Source: CAWIVH01 sp963839475
GTDB lineage: Bacteria > Acidobacteriota > UBA6911
Direction: 5' to 3'
DNA: 64,000 bases
NCBI GenBank assembly: GCA_963839475.1
Contig: CAWIVH010000001.1
Location: forward strand, 310,001-374,000
How positions within the stretch are numbered: position 1 is the stretch's first letter; the number at the start of each line of letters is the position of its first letter. The notes beneath the pieces were generated by a model. That model had not been told where the DNA came from. It searched no databases and was given only the letters and a program-made list of their open reading frames with translations. The translations under genes were made by a program, and so were the position numbers. Below are positions 35,801 through 42,908 of the stretch, piece after piece.

Positions 35801-36288
35801 GGTTATTTCAACTGGCTCTCGAAAGGATGAGACGGCTGAAATACAAGCCGGCGGGAGGAATCCTTCATTTTCATGCTGTCGATATCTGGCCCTCTGTAAC
35901 CATGGCGGCCCTTGATTTTTACCGCCAGCCGACCAAGGCTTATCACACGGTGACGCGCGCTTTCCAGATGGTCCTGCCTTCTTTCGCCTATGACCGGGGC
36001 ATCTGGAAATCAGGGGAGGAAGTAAAAGCCGAACTCTGGCTGATCAACGATCACTGGTTTCCGTTGCCCGGGCTGAAAGTATCCTGGCGGCTCGTCAACG
36101 AAAAGGGTGATCTGGTGCAGGACGGCGGGCCCGGGGAGTCGATCGAGCTCGCTCCCGACTCGGCAGTCCAACATAAATCTGTGGCCTTTCGGGCCGGGCC
36201 GCCGGGAAATTATGCCCTGTGGGCGCGGATCGTGGATTCCTCGGGCAAGCAAATCGCAGACAACAACTACGAGTTCCGCGTCCAGTGA
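32872..36288 (+). CDS. Exported GH2-family (beta-mannosidase-like) hydrolase with ~400-residue N-terminal extension
   Basis: The 1138-residue protein has an N-terminal signal region (YVPTILASFAMLWCG) and ~400 residues of beta-rich sequence that resembles YetA/exo-rhamnogalacturonan-lyase-like N-domains. From ~440 onward it is a standard GH2 enzyme: sugar-binding sandwich (LSLNGPWKLQWAEKSEG; HTQILQSPQYYARSAEWISE), Ig-like domains, and TIM barrel (NVNMIRLHCHFTNPEFYDLA). The acid/base region reads WATSDEES, putting Glu852 where WCGNNE is usual, and the nucleophile is probably Glu913 in SELG. Substrate is a beta-mannoside or related glycoside by family; the fusion is uncommon. Confidence 0.8.
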   Translation: MTQNCHKMGFLLKRCRDAYVPTILASFAMLWCGQTAETMAAGEREWIITLEEPTGIYRRDEEVVTAKLSFQSGEAWKEKLAVLRPDGSQSASQIEVTKSWPDGSIQTADLLFPASIIPGERPEYRLITAKEKASQAPYGSPVIARAIGRGRFEIANSRFGIIVNLGLENTEPAIVGAFNKSAGESRMLNVVDTTPDAKVSPEFGKNGAGLGTFLGKSQRRGMFDQVRILESGPLRARVQLSGARLGDQVETWEFVWHAGSPVVAWKSTVHAAGGGVPYGFFFNSISASPYLPFDRWADGSEGRFPDGPETDNPPDREIGGKDWADLPGGHIVYYRREENYGAIGIYELDKRLEWKGVGKAAFYAAAMLQTDKPAIQIALAFPTWMKTESVLEARKEYRRFMQPILSVVKPGSGSVAATLKPRIEEAAVAKPVAELKRAMSGSIPELSLNGPWKLQWAEKSEGEKQGFHRAEFADGDWRSVQVPGSVHTQILQSPQYYARSAEWISEKEWWYRREFRVPLEMRGRRLKLRFDATDYYADIWLNGWLIGRHEGYVDPHQYDITAMADTEKENHLAVRVWTPVSYYWRHRPYTVKGSYGAVDQKPDNITAEGITRPVRLIAGGPVSVRDFAVDTRLNEDGSADVVVDLELEAEARARQAEVTLRLIPRTFESATGLELKSSFPRISPDGLYRMTLHIKDPKLWWTWDHGKPDLYTLDVAVESGGRLSDRRSCAVGIREIEHADWKFYLNGKRLFVRGTNYYYNLFLSEVKRADYERDLALIRAMNVNMIRLHCHFTNPEFYDLADELGILIWQDYLEAWYPEDRVFSLKAAALYDPHIRYVRNHPCVAIWATSDEESLENYRDLTKHLEPRLYQLDPQRRPVVRSTGRYGDEHVYHGWYGGSIWQYTSMTERFVSELGATALPNYDSLIKFLPDAWPIEQHEEEWIFYKLQIAEAMRAWGKPGNMTLQEYIPQTQDYVARLFQLALERMRRLKYKPAGGILHFHAVDIWPSVTMAALDFYRQPTKAYHTVTRAFQMVLPSFAYDRGIWKSGEEVKAELWLINDHWFPLPGLKVSWRLVNEKGDLVQDGGPGESIELAPDSAVQHKSVAFRAGPPGNYALWARIVDSSGKQIADNNYEFRVQ

Positions 36289-36399
36289 TTTTCATGCCGG
36301 GGCCCGGCGCCGCACAGTGTCGCCAAAATTAGCCAGATTCAGGCGGATTCATGTATCATTAGGTTGGTTTAAAATTCTTAATTGCACAGGAGATGAATA

Positions 36400-36861
36400 A
36401 TGAAGAAAGCCTTTTTAATGGTTTCCATCGTGTTGCTCGTGACTTTGCCGATTCTTGCAGCAGAGTTGAAACTGGGAAAGCCGATTGAAGTCAAAAACAC
36501 CACGACGATCAAAGAGATATATTCGAACCCGGATAAATACCTGGGCAAGGATGTCCGTATCGAAGGTGAAATAGTGGATGTGTGCCAGAATCAGGGCTGT
36601 TTCATGCATGTGAAGGATTCCAGCACTCATGAAGTGATCCAGGTTAAGGTGAACGACGGCGAGATTGTCTTTCCCAAAGATGGTGCCGGGAAAAAAGTGA
36701 TCGCGCAGGGAAAGCTCGAGAAGCAGGTTTTGTCCAAGGAACAGCTGATCCAGCAAACCGAGCACTATGCCCAGGAAGCCGGAAAGAAAGCTGACACCTC
36801 AAAAATAACCGAGGGCAAAGCCACGTACCGGATCAAAGGAGAGGGAGCAATCATTAAGTAG
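36400..36861 (+). CDS. Exported DUF4920 OB-fold-like protein
   Basis: A 153-residue protein with a signal peptide (AFLMVSIVLLVTLPILAA) and a small beta-barrel domain (YLGKDVRIEGEIVDVCQNQG; CFMHVKDSSTHEVIQVKV) that matches DUF4920, including its C-x4-C (CQNQGC) pair. The C-terminal helix is charged. Function unknown; these proteins are periplasmic or surface-exposed. It has its own terminator and follows the GH2 gene after 111 nt. AGGAG lies upstream of the start. Confidence 0.83.
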   Translation: MKKAFLMVSIVLLVTLPILAAELKLGKPIEVKNTTTIKEIYSNPDKYLGKDVRIEGEIVDVCQNQGCFMHVKDSSTHEVIQVKVNDGEIVFPKDGAGKKVIAQGKLEKQVLSKEQLIQQTEHYAQEAGKKADTSKITEGKATYRIKGEGAIIK

Positions 36862-36887
36862 GAAAGACATACCAACTCAAACGCGAT

Positions 36888-36941
36888 TCCGGGAGAGGAA
36901 GCCGCAGAATCCGGCGGTGGACACCTCTCCCGGATTTTTTT
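36888..36941 (+). terminator. Rho-independent terminator after the DUF4920 gene
   Basis: TCCGGGAGAGG (36888-36898) pairs with CCTCTCCCGGA (36924-36934), followed by seven T residues (36935-36941). A short inner GCCG/CGGC stem sits in the loop. Confidence 0.85.
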
Positions 36942-37001
36942 GCCAGGGCCTCCGAGCCATTCCCGCCCCATCCGTTTGCGAGGCTTGAATTCAAGCAGAT
37001 T

Positions 37002-38021
37002 TCACCGCTTGCTGAGGATCGACTGTATAACGGTCTCGCCGTGAAAGCGTCCGTTTTCGATGAAAATACGGTTGGTTTCACGGCCTGCAACAACAGCACC
37101 CGCCAGATAGATTCCTGAGACATTGGTTTCGAATGTTTGGGGGTCGTATTCGGGTGCCAGTGTATTCCGGTTCACGCGCACCCCTGCCCCTTCCAGCAGC
37201 TGTACATCCGGATGGTACCCGGTCAACAAAAACACCGCTTCGGCAGCCAGTTCTTCCAAGGTGCCGGAGGATTGAACGACCACCGCCCGGGGCCGTATCT
37301 CCACCAGGCGGGTGTTAAACCGGGCGGCAATCGACCCCTCTTTGATCCGATTGCGGATGTCCGGACGGACCCAGTATTTGATCGAGTCCCCCAACCGTTC
37401 GCCCCGGTGGATCAGCGTCACGGAGACGCCGTTGCGAAACAGATCCAACGCTGCTTCGGCAGCGGAGTTTTTGCCTCCGACCACGATGACCTGTTTGCGA
37501 AAGAGAGCGTGCGGTTCGGAATAATAGTGGGAAACATGTGGCAGGTCTTCACCGGGGATATTCAGAAGATTGGGATTGTCGTAGTATCCCGTTGCGAACA
37601 CCACCGCCCGTGAGAAACGGATATTTTCCTGGCCATTGCGCGTCCGCGTTTGGAGACGAAAAAGGGAAGCCGAACCCGAGGACACAGGTTCCACTGCCAT
37701 GACTGTCTCATCAAGAGAAATCTCGAGCCGGCAGGAATCCGCCACCTTCCGATAATATCGCAGGGCTTCCGTGCGAGTCGGTTTTTCATTTGGAGAAGTA
37801 AAAGGAAGACCGCCTATTTCCAGGAGTTCAGGGGTGGTAAAAAAAACCATGTTTCGAGGAAAATTATAAATGGAATGGACCAACGCTCCCTTTTCGATCA
37901 GCCGGTAGCTCAATCCCGCCCGGGAGGCAGCAATAGCTGTGGACAACCCGGCGGGCCCTGCACCGACCACAGCGACGTCTACGGGATTGCCTGAAGCGGC
38001 TTCTGAATCGTTCGGCATCAT
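37002..38021 (-). CDS. ypdA: YpdA-family FAD/NAD(P) reductase (putative bacillithiol disulfide reductase)
   Basis: From the ATG at 38021 (GGAG upstream) the protein has 339 residues. It carries an FAD-binding GxGxxG motif (VAVVGAGPAGLSTAIAASRA), the YpdA hallmark FFTTPELLEIGGLPFTS, a second nucleotide-binding motif (VIVVGGKNSAAEAALDLF) and the C-terminal GxHPDVQLLEGAGV and IYLAGAVVAGRETNRIFIEN stretches. YpdA reduces bacillithiol disulfide using NADPH in Firmicutes, and homologues are found in Acidobacteriota. The presence of bacillithiol here is not shown by the sequence. Confidence 0.88.
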   Translation of the reverse strand: MMPNDSEAASGNPVDVAVVGAGPAGLSTAIAASRAGLSYRLIEKGALVHSIYNFPRNMVFFTTPELLEIGGLPFTSPNEKPTRTEALRYYRKVADSCRLEISLDETVMAVEPVSSGSASLFRLQTRTRNGQENIRFSRAVVFATGYYDNPNLLNIPGEDLPHVSHYYSEPHALFRKQVIVVGGKNSAAEAALDLFRNGVSVTLIHRGERLGDSIKYWVRPDIRNRIKEGSIAARFNTRLVEIRPRAVVVQSSGTLEELAAEAVFLLTGYHPDVQLLEGAGVRVNRNTLAPEYDPQTFETNVSGIYLAGAVVAGRETNRIFIENGRFHGETVIQSILSKR

Positions 38022-38060
38022 ATATCGGCTCCAAGTCAGCATTATCGCAAGCCCTAAGAG

Positions 38061-38101
38061 AATTGCAAATTGCGAATTGCGAATTGCGGATTGCGGATTG
38101 A
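38061..38101. repeat. Iterated ATTGCG-type word block (left arm)
   Basis: AATTGCAAATTGCGAATTGC followed by further GAATTGCGGATTGCGG words makes five or so imperfect copies of a 7-8-bp word. A complementary block is at 38220-38290. Confidence 0.75.
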
Positions 38102-38365
38102 TCGCTGCGCCAGATTTGCGCAGCTGTGATTGTCTATTGGCAAACTATCACTCCACTTTTGATCCTTTTGTGCCTTCGGCAACAACCCGGGCTGATTCTC
38201 CTTTGCGAGCCAGTTCATTCAATCTGCAATGCGCAATATGCAGTTCGCAATTTTGTGATCCGCAATCCGCAATCCACAATCCTCAATTTCATTGGGCTTT
38301 GTTCAATTTGATCGCATTGGCGGGATGTTGTATCTTACAAGGCAATCGGCAGATGGATTGGGGGC
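38102..38365. other. Intergenic stretch between ypdA and the DsbA-like gene
   Basis: With the repeat block at 38061-38101, the gene-free interval is about 320 bases (38022-38365). No coding sequence is supported. It holds the two repeat arms, a ~120-nt core between them, and the 5' region of the DsbA-like gene. Confidence 0.5.
38220..38290. repeat. Iterated CAATCCGC-type word block (right arm, inverted)
   Basis: Words such as CGCAATCCGCAATCCACAAT are the complement of the left block at 38061-38101. The two could pair across ~120 nt. Confidence 0.75.
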
Positions 38366-39004
38366 ATGACGGTGAGGGCCAAAGTGAGAGCAATATCGAA
38401 AATTCTGATTCTGGCGGCGGTTATGGCGATCGTTGCAGTTCCGGCAGCCCCGGTGCTGACCGCCTATCAGGGCGCCGAGCAGCCCATGGGCGGGACTCTC
38501 AACGCCCCCATTCGATTGGAAGTGTTTTCCGACTTTCAATGCCCCTCCTGCAAAGTCTTCTATATGGACACCGTTCGGCCCGTGCTCAAGAATTATTGCA
38601 TCACGGATAAAGTCTGCGTTATTTACCGGGAGTTTCCTTTGCCGATGCATCCGTTAGCGCGGGAAGCGGCGCGCCTTTCGACAGCCGCTCGTAAACTGGG
38701 ACAGAAACAATGGCTGGCCGTGTTCGACGCCATCTACTCCGAGCAGGACATCTGGACCAAAAGCGGGATGATCCAGGCTACAGTAGCAAGAGCCTTGTCG
38801 TCGGAGGACTTCCAGAAACTCCTGGTCCTGGCGCAAGATCCTTCCATCAACCAGGCCATCGAGCGGGATATCGCCCTGGGCAAGAAGCGTCAGGTTGACC
38901 AGACTCCCACTTTTTTTGTTTCGGCACTTGGCCGGGAACAGAAGATTGTCGGGGGGCTGCCCTACGCGACTCTAAAGGATTTCTTTGACAAGGTCGTAAA
39001 ATAA
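38366..39004 (+). CDS. DsbA-like thioredoxin-fold thiol oxidoreductase
   Basis: A 212-residue protein with an N-terminal membrane anchor or signal (SKILILAAVMAIVAVPAAPV) and a DsbA/DSBA-like thioredoxin fold. The active site is CPSC at residues 59-62 (VFSDFQCPSCKVFYMDTV), and a cis-proline loop is present (VDQTPTFFVS). These proteins form or shuffle disulfides outside the cytoplasm. Its TAA stop overlaps the ATG of a MauE-like gene by one base (TAATG), so the two are coupled. Confidence 0.87.
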   Translation: MTVRAKVRAISKILILAAVMAIVAVPAAPVLTAYQGAEQPMGGTLNAPIRLEVFSDFQCPSCKVFYMDTVRPVLKNYCITDKVCVIYREFPLPMHPLAREAARLSTAARKLGQKQWLAVFDAIYSEQDIWTKSGMIQATVARALSSEDFQKLLVLAQDPSINQAIERDIALGKKRQVDQTPTFFVSALGREQKIVGGLPYATLKDFFDKVVK

Positions 39005-39444
39005 TGAAGGTAACCCTCCGGATCCTACACTGGGCCTGCCGAATCGTGCTGGGGGGGATCTTTATTTACAGTGGGTACATTAAGCAGCAGGCGCCATTGG
39101 AATTTTCCGGCGCCATCGCCGGCTATAAACTGGTGCCGGACGCGCTGATTTTCCCGTTGGCGACTTACCTTCCCTGGGCGGAAATGATCCTCGGAGCCTT
39201 GATCCTGGTCGGCTGGAAGATCCGCTATTTTGCGGCCGCGGCTGCCGCGCTCCTGCTGGGTTTCATCGTAGTTCTGACCATCACTTATTTCAGGGGCATT
39301 GATGCCCAGTGCGGTTGCTTCGGCTTCGGAGAACGTATATCCCCGCTTACGATAGCCCGGGATGGGCTCATTTTGCTGCCTGCACTCTTTCTCTTTCTGG
39401 AATCTCGTATTTCGCGCCGCCTGATGCCCCCAACCCCAGCCTGA
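39004..39444 (+). CDS. MauE/DoxX-like membrane protein
   Basis: A 146-residue protein with four hydrophobic segments (ACRIVLGGIFIYSGYIK; WAEMILGALILVGW; AAAAAALLLGFIVVLTITYF; DGLILLPALFLFLE) and a QCGCFGFGE cysteine motif between helices 3 and 4, as in the MauE/DoxX-like family. In methylamine dehydrogenase clusters MauE helps disulfide formation. Pairing with the DsbA-like gene supports a membrane redox partner that reoxidises or supplies electrons. The direction of electron flow is inference. Confidence 0.85.
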   Translation: MKVTLRILHWACRIVLGGIFIYSGYIKQQAPLEFSGAIAGYKLVPDALIFPLATYLPWAEMILGALILVGWKIRYFAAAAAALLLGFIVVLTITYFRGIDAQCGCFGFGERISPLTIARDGLILLPALFLFLESRISRRLMPPTPA

Positions 39445-39513
39445 CCGGTCGCTGCCCGGCGCCAAATGCCCCCGTCAGTCCACGTCTCAATGATCTCAGT
39501 CCCCACTTCCTTT

Positions 39514-39572
39514 CTGGAAACTTGGAACATCCGCGAGATTGGACCGTGAAGCCCCCGAAGACCGCAAAAAAT
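39514..39572. repeat. GACCGCAAAG-type element, half copy
   Basis: CTGGAAACTTGGAACATCCG and on to CGAAGACCGCAAAAAATCC shares both the outer arm (GAAACTTGGAA) and an inner arm with the left half of the element at 19456-19615. The right half is missing. Confidence 0.65.
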
Positions 39573-39622
39573 CCATGAACCAGACCTTGTGGGAGCTCTG
39601 CGGAAACCGACCGGATCCGATG

Positions 39623-41641
39623 CTACCGGCCCTGCTTCAGAACCAGATCATAAATTCTCGCGTCGAGGAAAATCTGGAACAAATCCTTATCCAGTTTGTT
39701 GTCCTTGGCTTCGAACGAGAGAATATCCAGCGCCCGATCCAGCGGCACGGCTTTTTTGTACGGCCGATCGTGGGCTGTGAGCGCATCGAAGATATCCGAA
39801 ATCGCCATCATTCTTGCCGGCACAGGAATCAAATCGAGTGATTTTTTCAGCGGGTAGCCTGAACCGTCAAGTTTCTCGTGATGGGCATAGGCAATTTCCG
39901 GCACGTTGCGCAAATCGTTGGTCCAGGGAATATGCTGGAGAATATTGTAGGTGTAGGAAACATGGGATTCAATCTGCAGCCGTTCTTCCTCATCCAGGCT
40001 TCCCCGCGGAATCATCAGGCGCCGGGCTTCCTGCTCGGTCAGGTAGGGATAGATTTCATTTTCCCCGATTGCAAAAAACCGTGATTGGATCTCCTTGAGC
40101 CTTTCAAACCCCTCTCTTTTCATCACGGTCGGCTCGTTTGCCTGGAGGATGAAATCGAGTATATCGTCGAGTTCGGCAAGCTTGTCGTGGGCCGCCCGGT
40201 CCAGCTCCGAAACCAGCCCAACGGCCTTTTCGCGCGGCAAACGCAAAAGATATTCGTTCTTCCGTCGCGAGGCATCGAGCTCAATGGCTTTCCGCAGGAT
40301 GTTATAGCGGTTTTCGATCGCATGCCGCTCATAGTCGTACAGTTTCTTCGCCTTGACCAGCACAGGCTCCCGGACGCCGATTTTTCCGAAGTCGTGCAGG
40401 AGTGACGCATACCTGATTTCCTGGATCTCCTGGCGGGAAAAACTGACAGCTTTGTACGGCCCGCTGTCGACCCGTTCGAGCGATTCCGCGAGCCCCACGG
40501 TGAGAACGGCCACACGCTCGGAGTGACCGGAGGTGGTCGGGTCTCGAGCTTCGATGGCCGTCATGGATGCCTTGATGAACCCGTCAAACAGGGTCCGGAT
40601 GCTGTGGTAAAGACGCTGGCTTTCATAGGCGACGGCGGCCTGCGAAGCAAGAGAGTAAATGAAATTCTCATCCGCCAGATCAAAGGGAATGACATGGCGC
40701 AAAGCCATTTCCTCATCCGTGAGCTTTACCTCGCCTTCGCGCTTTTTGTTGATGAGCTGGATGACTCCGATGGTTTCTTTATCGCGATTGAGCATCGGCA
40801 CCGCCAGCATGGAAATCGTCCGGTAGCCGGTCTCTTCGTCAAAACTGCGGCCGCCCCATTCATGCCGCACCCCTTGGGGAATCCGATAGACATCCGGGAT
40901 GTTGAGCGGCAGAGCGGTGAGTGCCACGTAGCCCGCGATACTTTTCGGGCTGATCGGCATCGTGTATTCCTTGAACGGCACATCCCTGCTGAAATTCTTC
41001 GTATGCTTATAGCGAAGCTGTTTATCTTTGAAGTAATTCAGCTTGCTGTAGGATACGCCGGGAACTTCCTCAACGATGTAAAGGCTGCCAGCATCCGCCC
41101 TGGTAATGTCCATACTGATGGCCAGGATGAGTTCGAGGAGGCGTGCGATATCCCTTTCGCTCGAAAGAGCGATGCCGATTTCATTGAGCTTTTTGAGCTC
41201 GTCGCGCTGCTGGATGAGTTGTTGATGAATCGCGTCCATGCCGACTCTATTCTTGAAGTGCAGCTGGGCACGACGCAGCAGAATATTCAATCGGATATCG
41301 GTAACAGGCGCTTCGATGACATCAATCACCTCCTGCGCGTCCATGATCCCAAAGCACTCGCATAGATCCGCGGCTTCATCGGGAGTAATGACGATGGCAA
41401 AGGACGTTTTTGTTGCCAGGTCTTTCGGAATGCTGATGACATGCCGGAGGTGAAGGATGTCACTCACGATCAGACAGGCGATAATCTCATCCACTTTTCC
41501 GCTGAGCAAATCGACCGCCTCATCCACTGCCTCGGGAGCGTAATAGGCAAAGACGTCCATTTTGGAGAGAATGGATTTCTTGACAACGGCGGGGTCCAGG
41601 CCGATCTTGTCGAGTATGAAGATCTTTGACAGATCGCTCAT
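39623..41641 (-). CDS. GAF and HD-GYP domain protein (predicted c-di-GMP phosphodiesterase)
   Basis: A 672-residue cytosolic protein. Residues 1-125 resemble a degenerate receiver-like domain (KTSFAIVITPDEAADLCECF), then a coiled linker (HQQLIQQRDELKKLNEIGIA), a GAF domain at about 160-330 (LAVPMLNRDKETIGVIQLIN) and an HD-GYP domain. The HD pair is at 416-417 (LLHDFGKIGVRE) and the HHEKLDGSGYP motif starts at 587, containing the GYP signature. Standard metal ligands are retained. It should hydrolyse c-di-GMP in response to the GAF ligand or a partner. It stands alone. Confidence 0.9.
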   Translation of the reverse strand: MSDLSKIFILDKIGLDPAVVKKSILSKMDVFAYYAPEAVDEAVDLLSGKVDEIIACLIVSDILHLRHVISIPKDLATKTSFAIVITPDEAADLCECFGIMDAQEVIDVIEAPVTDIRLNILLRRAQLHFKNRVGMDAIHQQLIQQRDELKKLNEIGIALSSERDIARLLELILAISMDITRADAGSLYIVEEVPGVSYSKLNYFKDKQLRYKHTKNFSRDVPFKEYTMPISPKSIAGYVALTALPLNIPDVYRIPQGVRHEWGGRSFDEETGYRTISMLAVPMLNRDKETIGVIQLINKKREGEVKLTDEEMALRHVIPFDLADENFIYSLASQAAVAYESQRLYHSIRTLFDGFIKASMTAIEARDPTTSGHSERVAVLTVGLAESLERVDSGPYKAVSFSRQEIQEIRYASLLHDFGKIGVREPVLVKAKKLYDYERHAIENRYNILRKAIELDASRRKNEYLLRLPREKAVGLVSELDRAAHDKLAELDDILDFILQANEPTVMKREGFERLKEIQSRFFAIGENEIYPYLTEQEARRLMIPRGSLDEEERLQIESHVSYTYNILQHIPWTNDLRNVPEIAYAHHEKLDGSGYPLKKSLDLIPVPARMMAISDIFDALTAHDRPYKKAVPLDRALDILSFEAKDNKLDKDLFQIFLDARIYDLVLKQGR

Positions 41642-42023
41642 GCGCCGGCCCTTAGTAGACCAAACTCGTTAATACCCGATTGCCGCGAACTTACTACGTT
41701 TATAAGCGTTTGTGTGCGTGGACACAAGGGAAAGTGGGGGAATTCTATCGAGAATCAACGAACTTCAAAATACATGGGATCCCCCCAAGGCCCGTAGAGC
41801 CCACCCCCGCACGATTTATAGGACCGCACTCAGAAAGCCGCAGGGCCGCTTGCCAAAACTTTGCCCGGGGTAACGGAGCAAGCGCCCGAACCCTGAGAAC
41901 GGCGATAACAAGGCGCCCCATGCATAGAAGTTATGATTGATATATAGGCATGATCATCGAAAGCCGCGAGATAAAAACGATAGACCGGTGAATTCATGGA
42001 ACGGCTATCGCGCCGAATTGCGA
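41642..42023. other. Intergenic region upstream of HD-GYP gene, with nested stem-loops
   Basis: No supportable gene in ~380 bases. Around 41837-41903 nested complementarity exists: GCCG with CGGC, AGGG with CCCT, and CGCTTGC (41847-41853) with GCAAGCG (41878-41884), enclosing TTGCC/GGTAA. It could be a structured RNA on either strand, but no known riboswitch consensus was matched. Confidence 0.4.
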
Positions 42024-42896
42024 TCAATCGGTGCGATCAGGGTGGGTACCATCCATTTTCTGCAGGGAGATTTTAAGCTCCTTTTGCAGGTCGGCCTGGC
42101 CTCCTTTGAAGCTGTGGTTTGACGCCTTGACCGGATGAAAAGAGTGCAGCTCGGTGTCGGGGCCGAAGAGTTCGCGGGCTTCACTTGCAGGCAGGTAGCC
42201 GTCGTTTTCAGACTGGATCACAGACAGCGGAATATCGGCCAGGTGGGTCAAGTACTCATAGGTAAGAATCTCCACCCGTTCCTCTTTTGGCGGCCCATGC
42301 GGAGTCCCTTTTGTCTTATGATAGTGGAAAACGTGCTCTTCCTCGCGAGTCAGTGCAATGGCGACCACCCCGGCAAGCTCCGGCTTGAGCTCTCCCTCTC
42401 CCGCGGCCACAACAGAAAGCCCGGCGCCTCTTGAATTGCCTACCAGGAGAACCCGAGTCGCCGGCGGCAGCCCCAGCCTGGAACGTGCAAAACCGATAAT
42501 ATGCCTGAAATCCCGGGCAAGCCGGATCGGCGTTGTCGTATCTCCATCCGGGGCAGAGCCCAGGATCTTGAGATAGCTGCGCGAGCTGAATCCGGCGACG
42601 GTGTAACCCGAGGATGCAATCCAATCGAAAATCCGGCTGTCCAGTCCGCGCCACCCTCCATCCCCGGTGGAATATAACACCAGAATTCCGTGGGGCTTGG
42701 TGTGCTGCGACTTCGAAAACCTGATCTCAAGCGAACGGTTCAAGAGCGATGTTTTTTCAGAAAACTGGATGGGTTTGGCTATGGGAGCTGCCGGCATATC
42801 CAAGCCCGAACAGCAGCTCAAAAGGCCGCAGTAGATCAGAAGCCGGAGCCAGCGACCGGTGATTGGATGGAGCAATGGAGGTATCTCCCCGTTCAA
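42024..42896 (-). CDS. VirJ/AcvB-like alpha/beta hydrolase, exported
   Basis: A 290-residue protein with an N-terminal signal (LRLLIYCGLLSCCSG) containing a possible lipobox cysteine. The domain starts with VLYSTGDGGWRGLDSRIFDW, the hallmark of the VirJ/AcvB family, and has a GNSRG nucleophile elbow (Ser155), plus candidate acid and base in QSENDGYLPASEA and ASNHSFKGG. AcvB-type enzymes hydrolyse aminoacyl-phosphatidylglycerol. Activity here is by family only. It lies 12 nt downstream of the M28 peptidase gene, so they are probably co-transcribed. Confidence 0.8.
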   Translation of the reverse strand: MNGEIPPLLHPITGRWLRLLIYCGLLSCCSGLDMPAAPIAKPIQFSEKTSLLNRSLEIRFSKSQHTKPHGILVLYSTGDGGWRGLDSRIFDWIASSGYTVAGFSSRSYLKILGSAPDGDTTTPIRLARDFRHIIGFARSRLGLPPATRVLLVGNSRGAGLSVVAAGEGELKPELAGVVAIALTREEEHVFHYHKTKGTPHGPPKEERVEILTYEYLTHLADIPLSVIQSENDGYLPASEARELFGPDTELHSFHPVKASNHSFKGGQADLQKELKISLQKMDGTHPDRTD

Positions 42897-42908
42897 CGCC
42901 CAGAGTCT

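Noticed and set aside
41837..41903. c-di-GMP riboswitch upstream of the HD-GYP gene
   Set aside because: The conserved GEMM elements (GGCAAACC, GNRA-loop and receptor) are absent in either orientation, so only an unassigned structured region is reported.
41830..42027. 65-codon minus-strand frame
   Set aside because: No ribosome site or domain; covers the stem-loop region.
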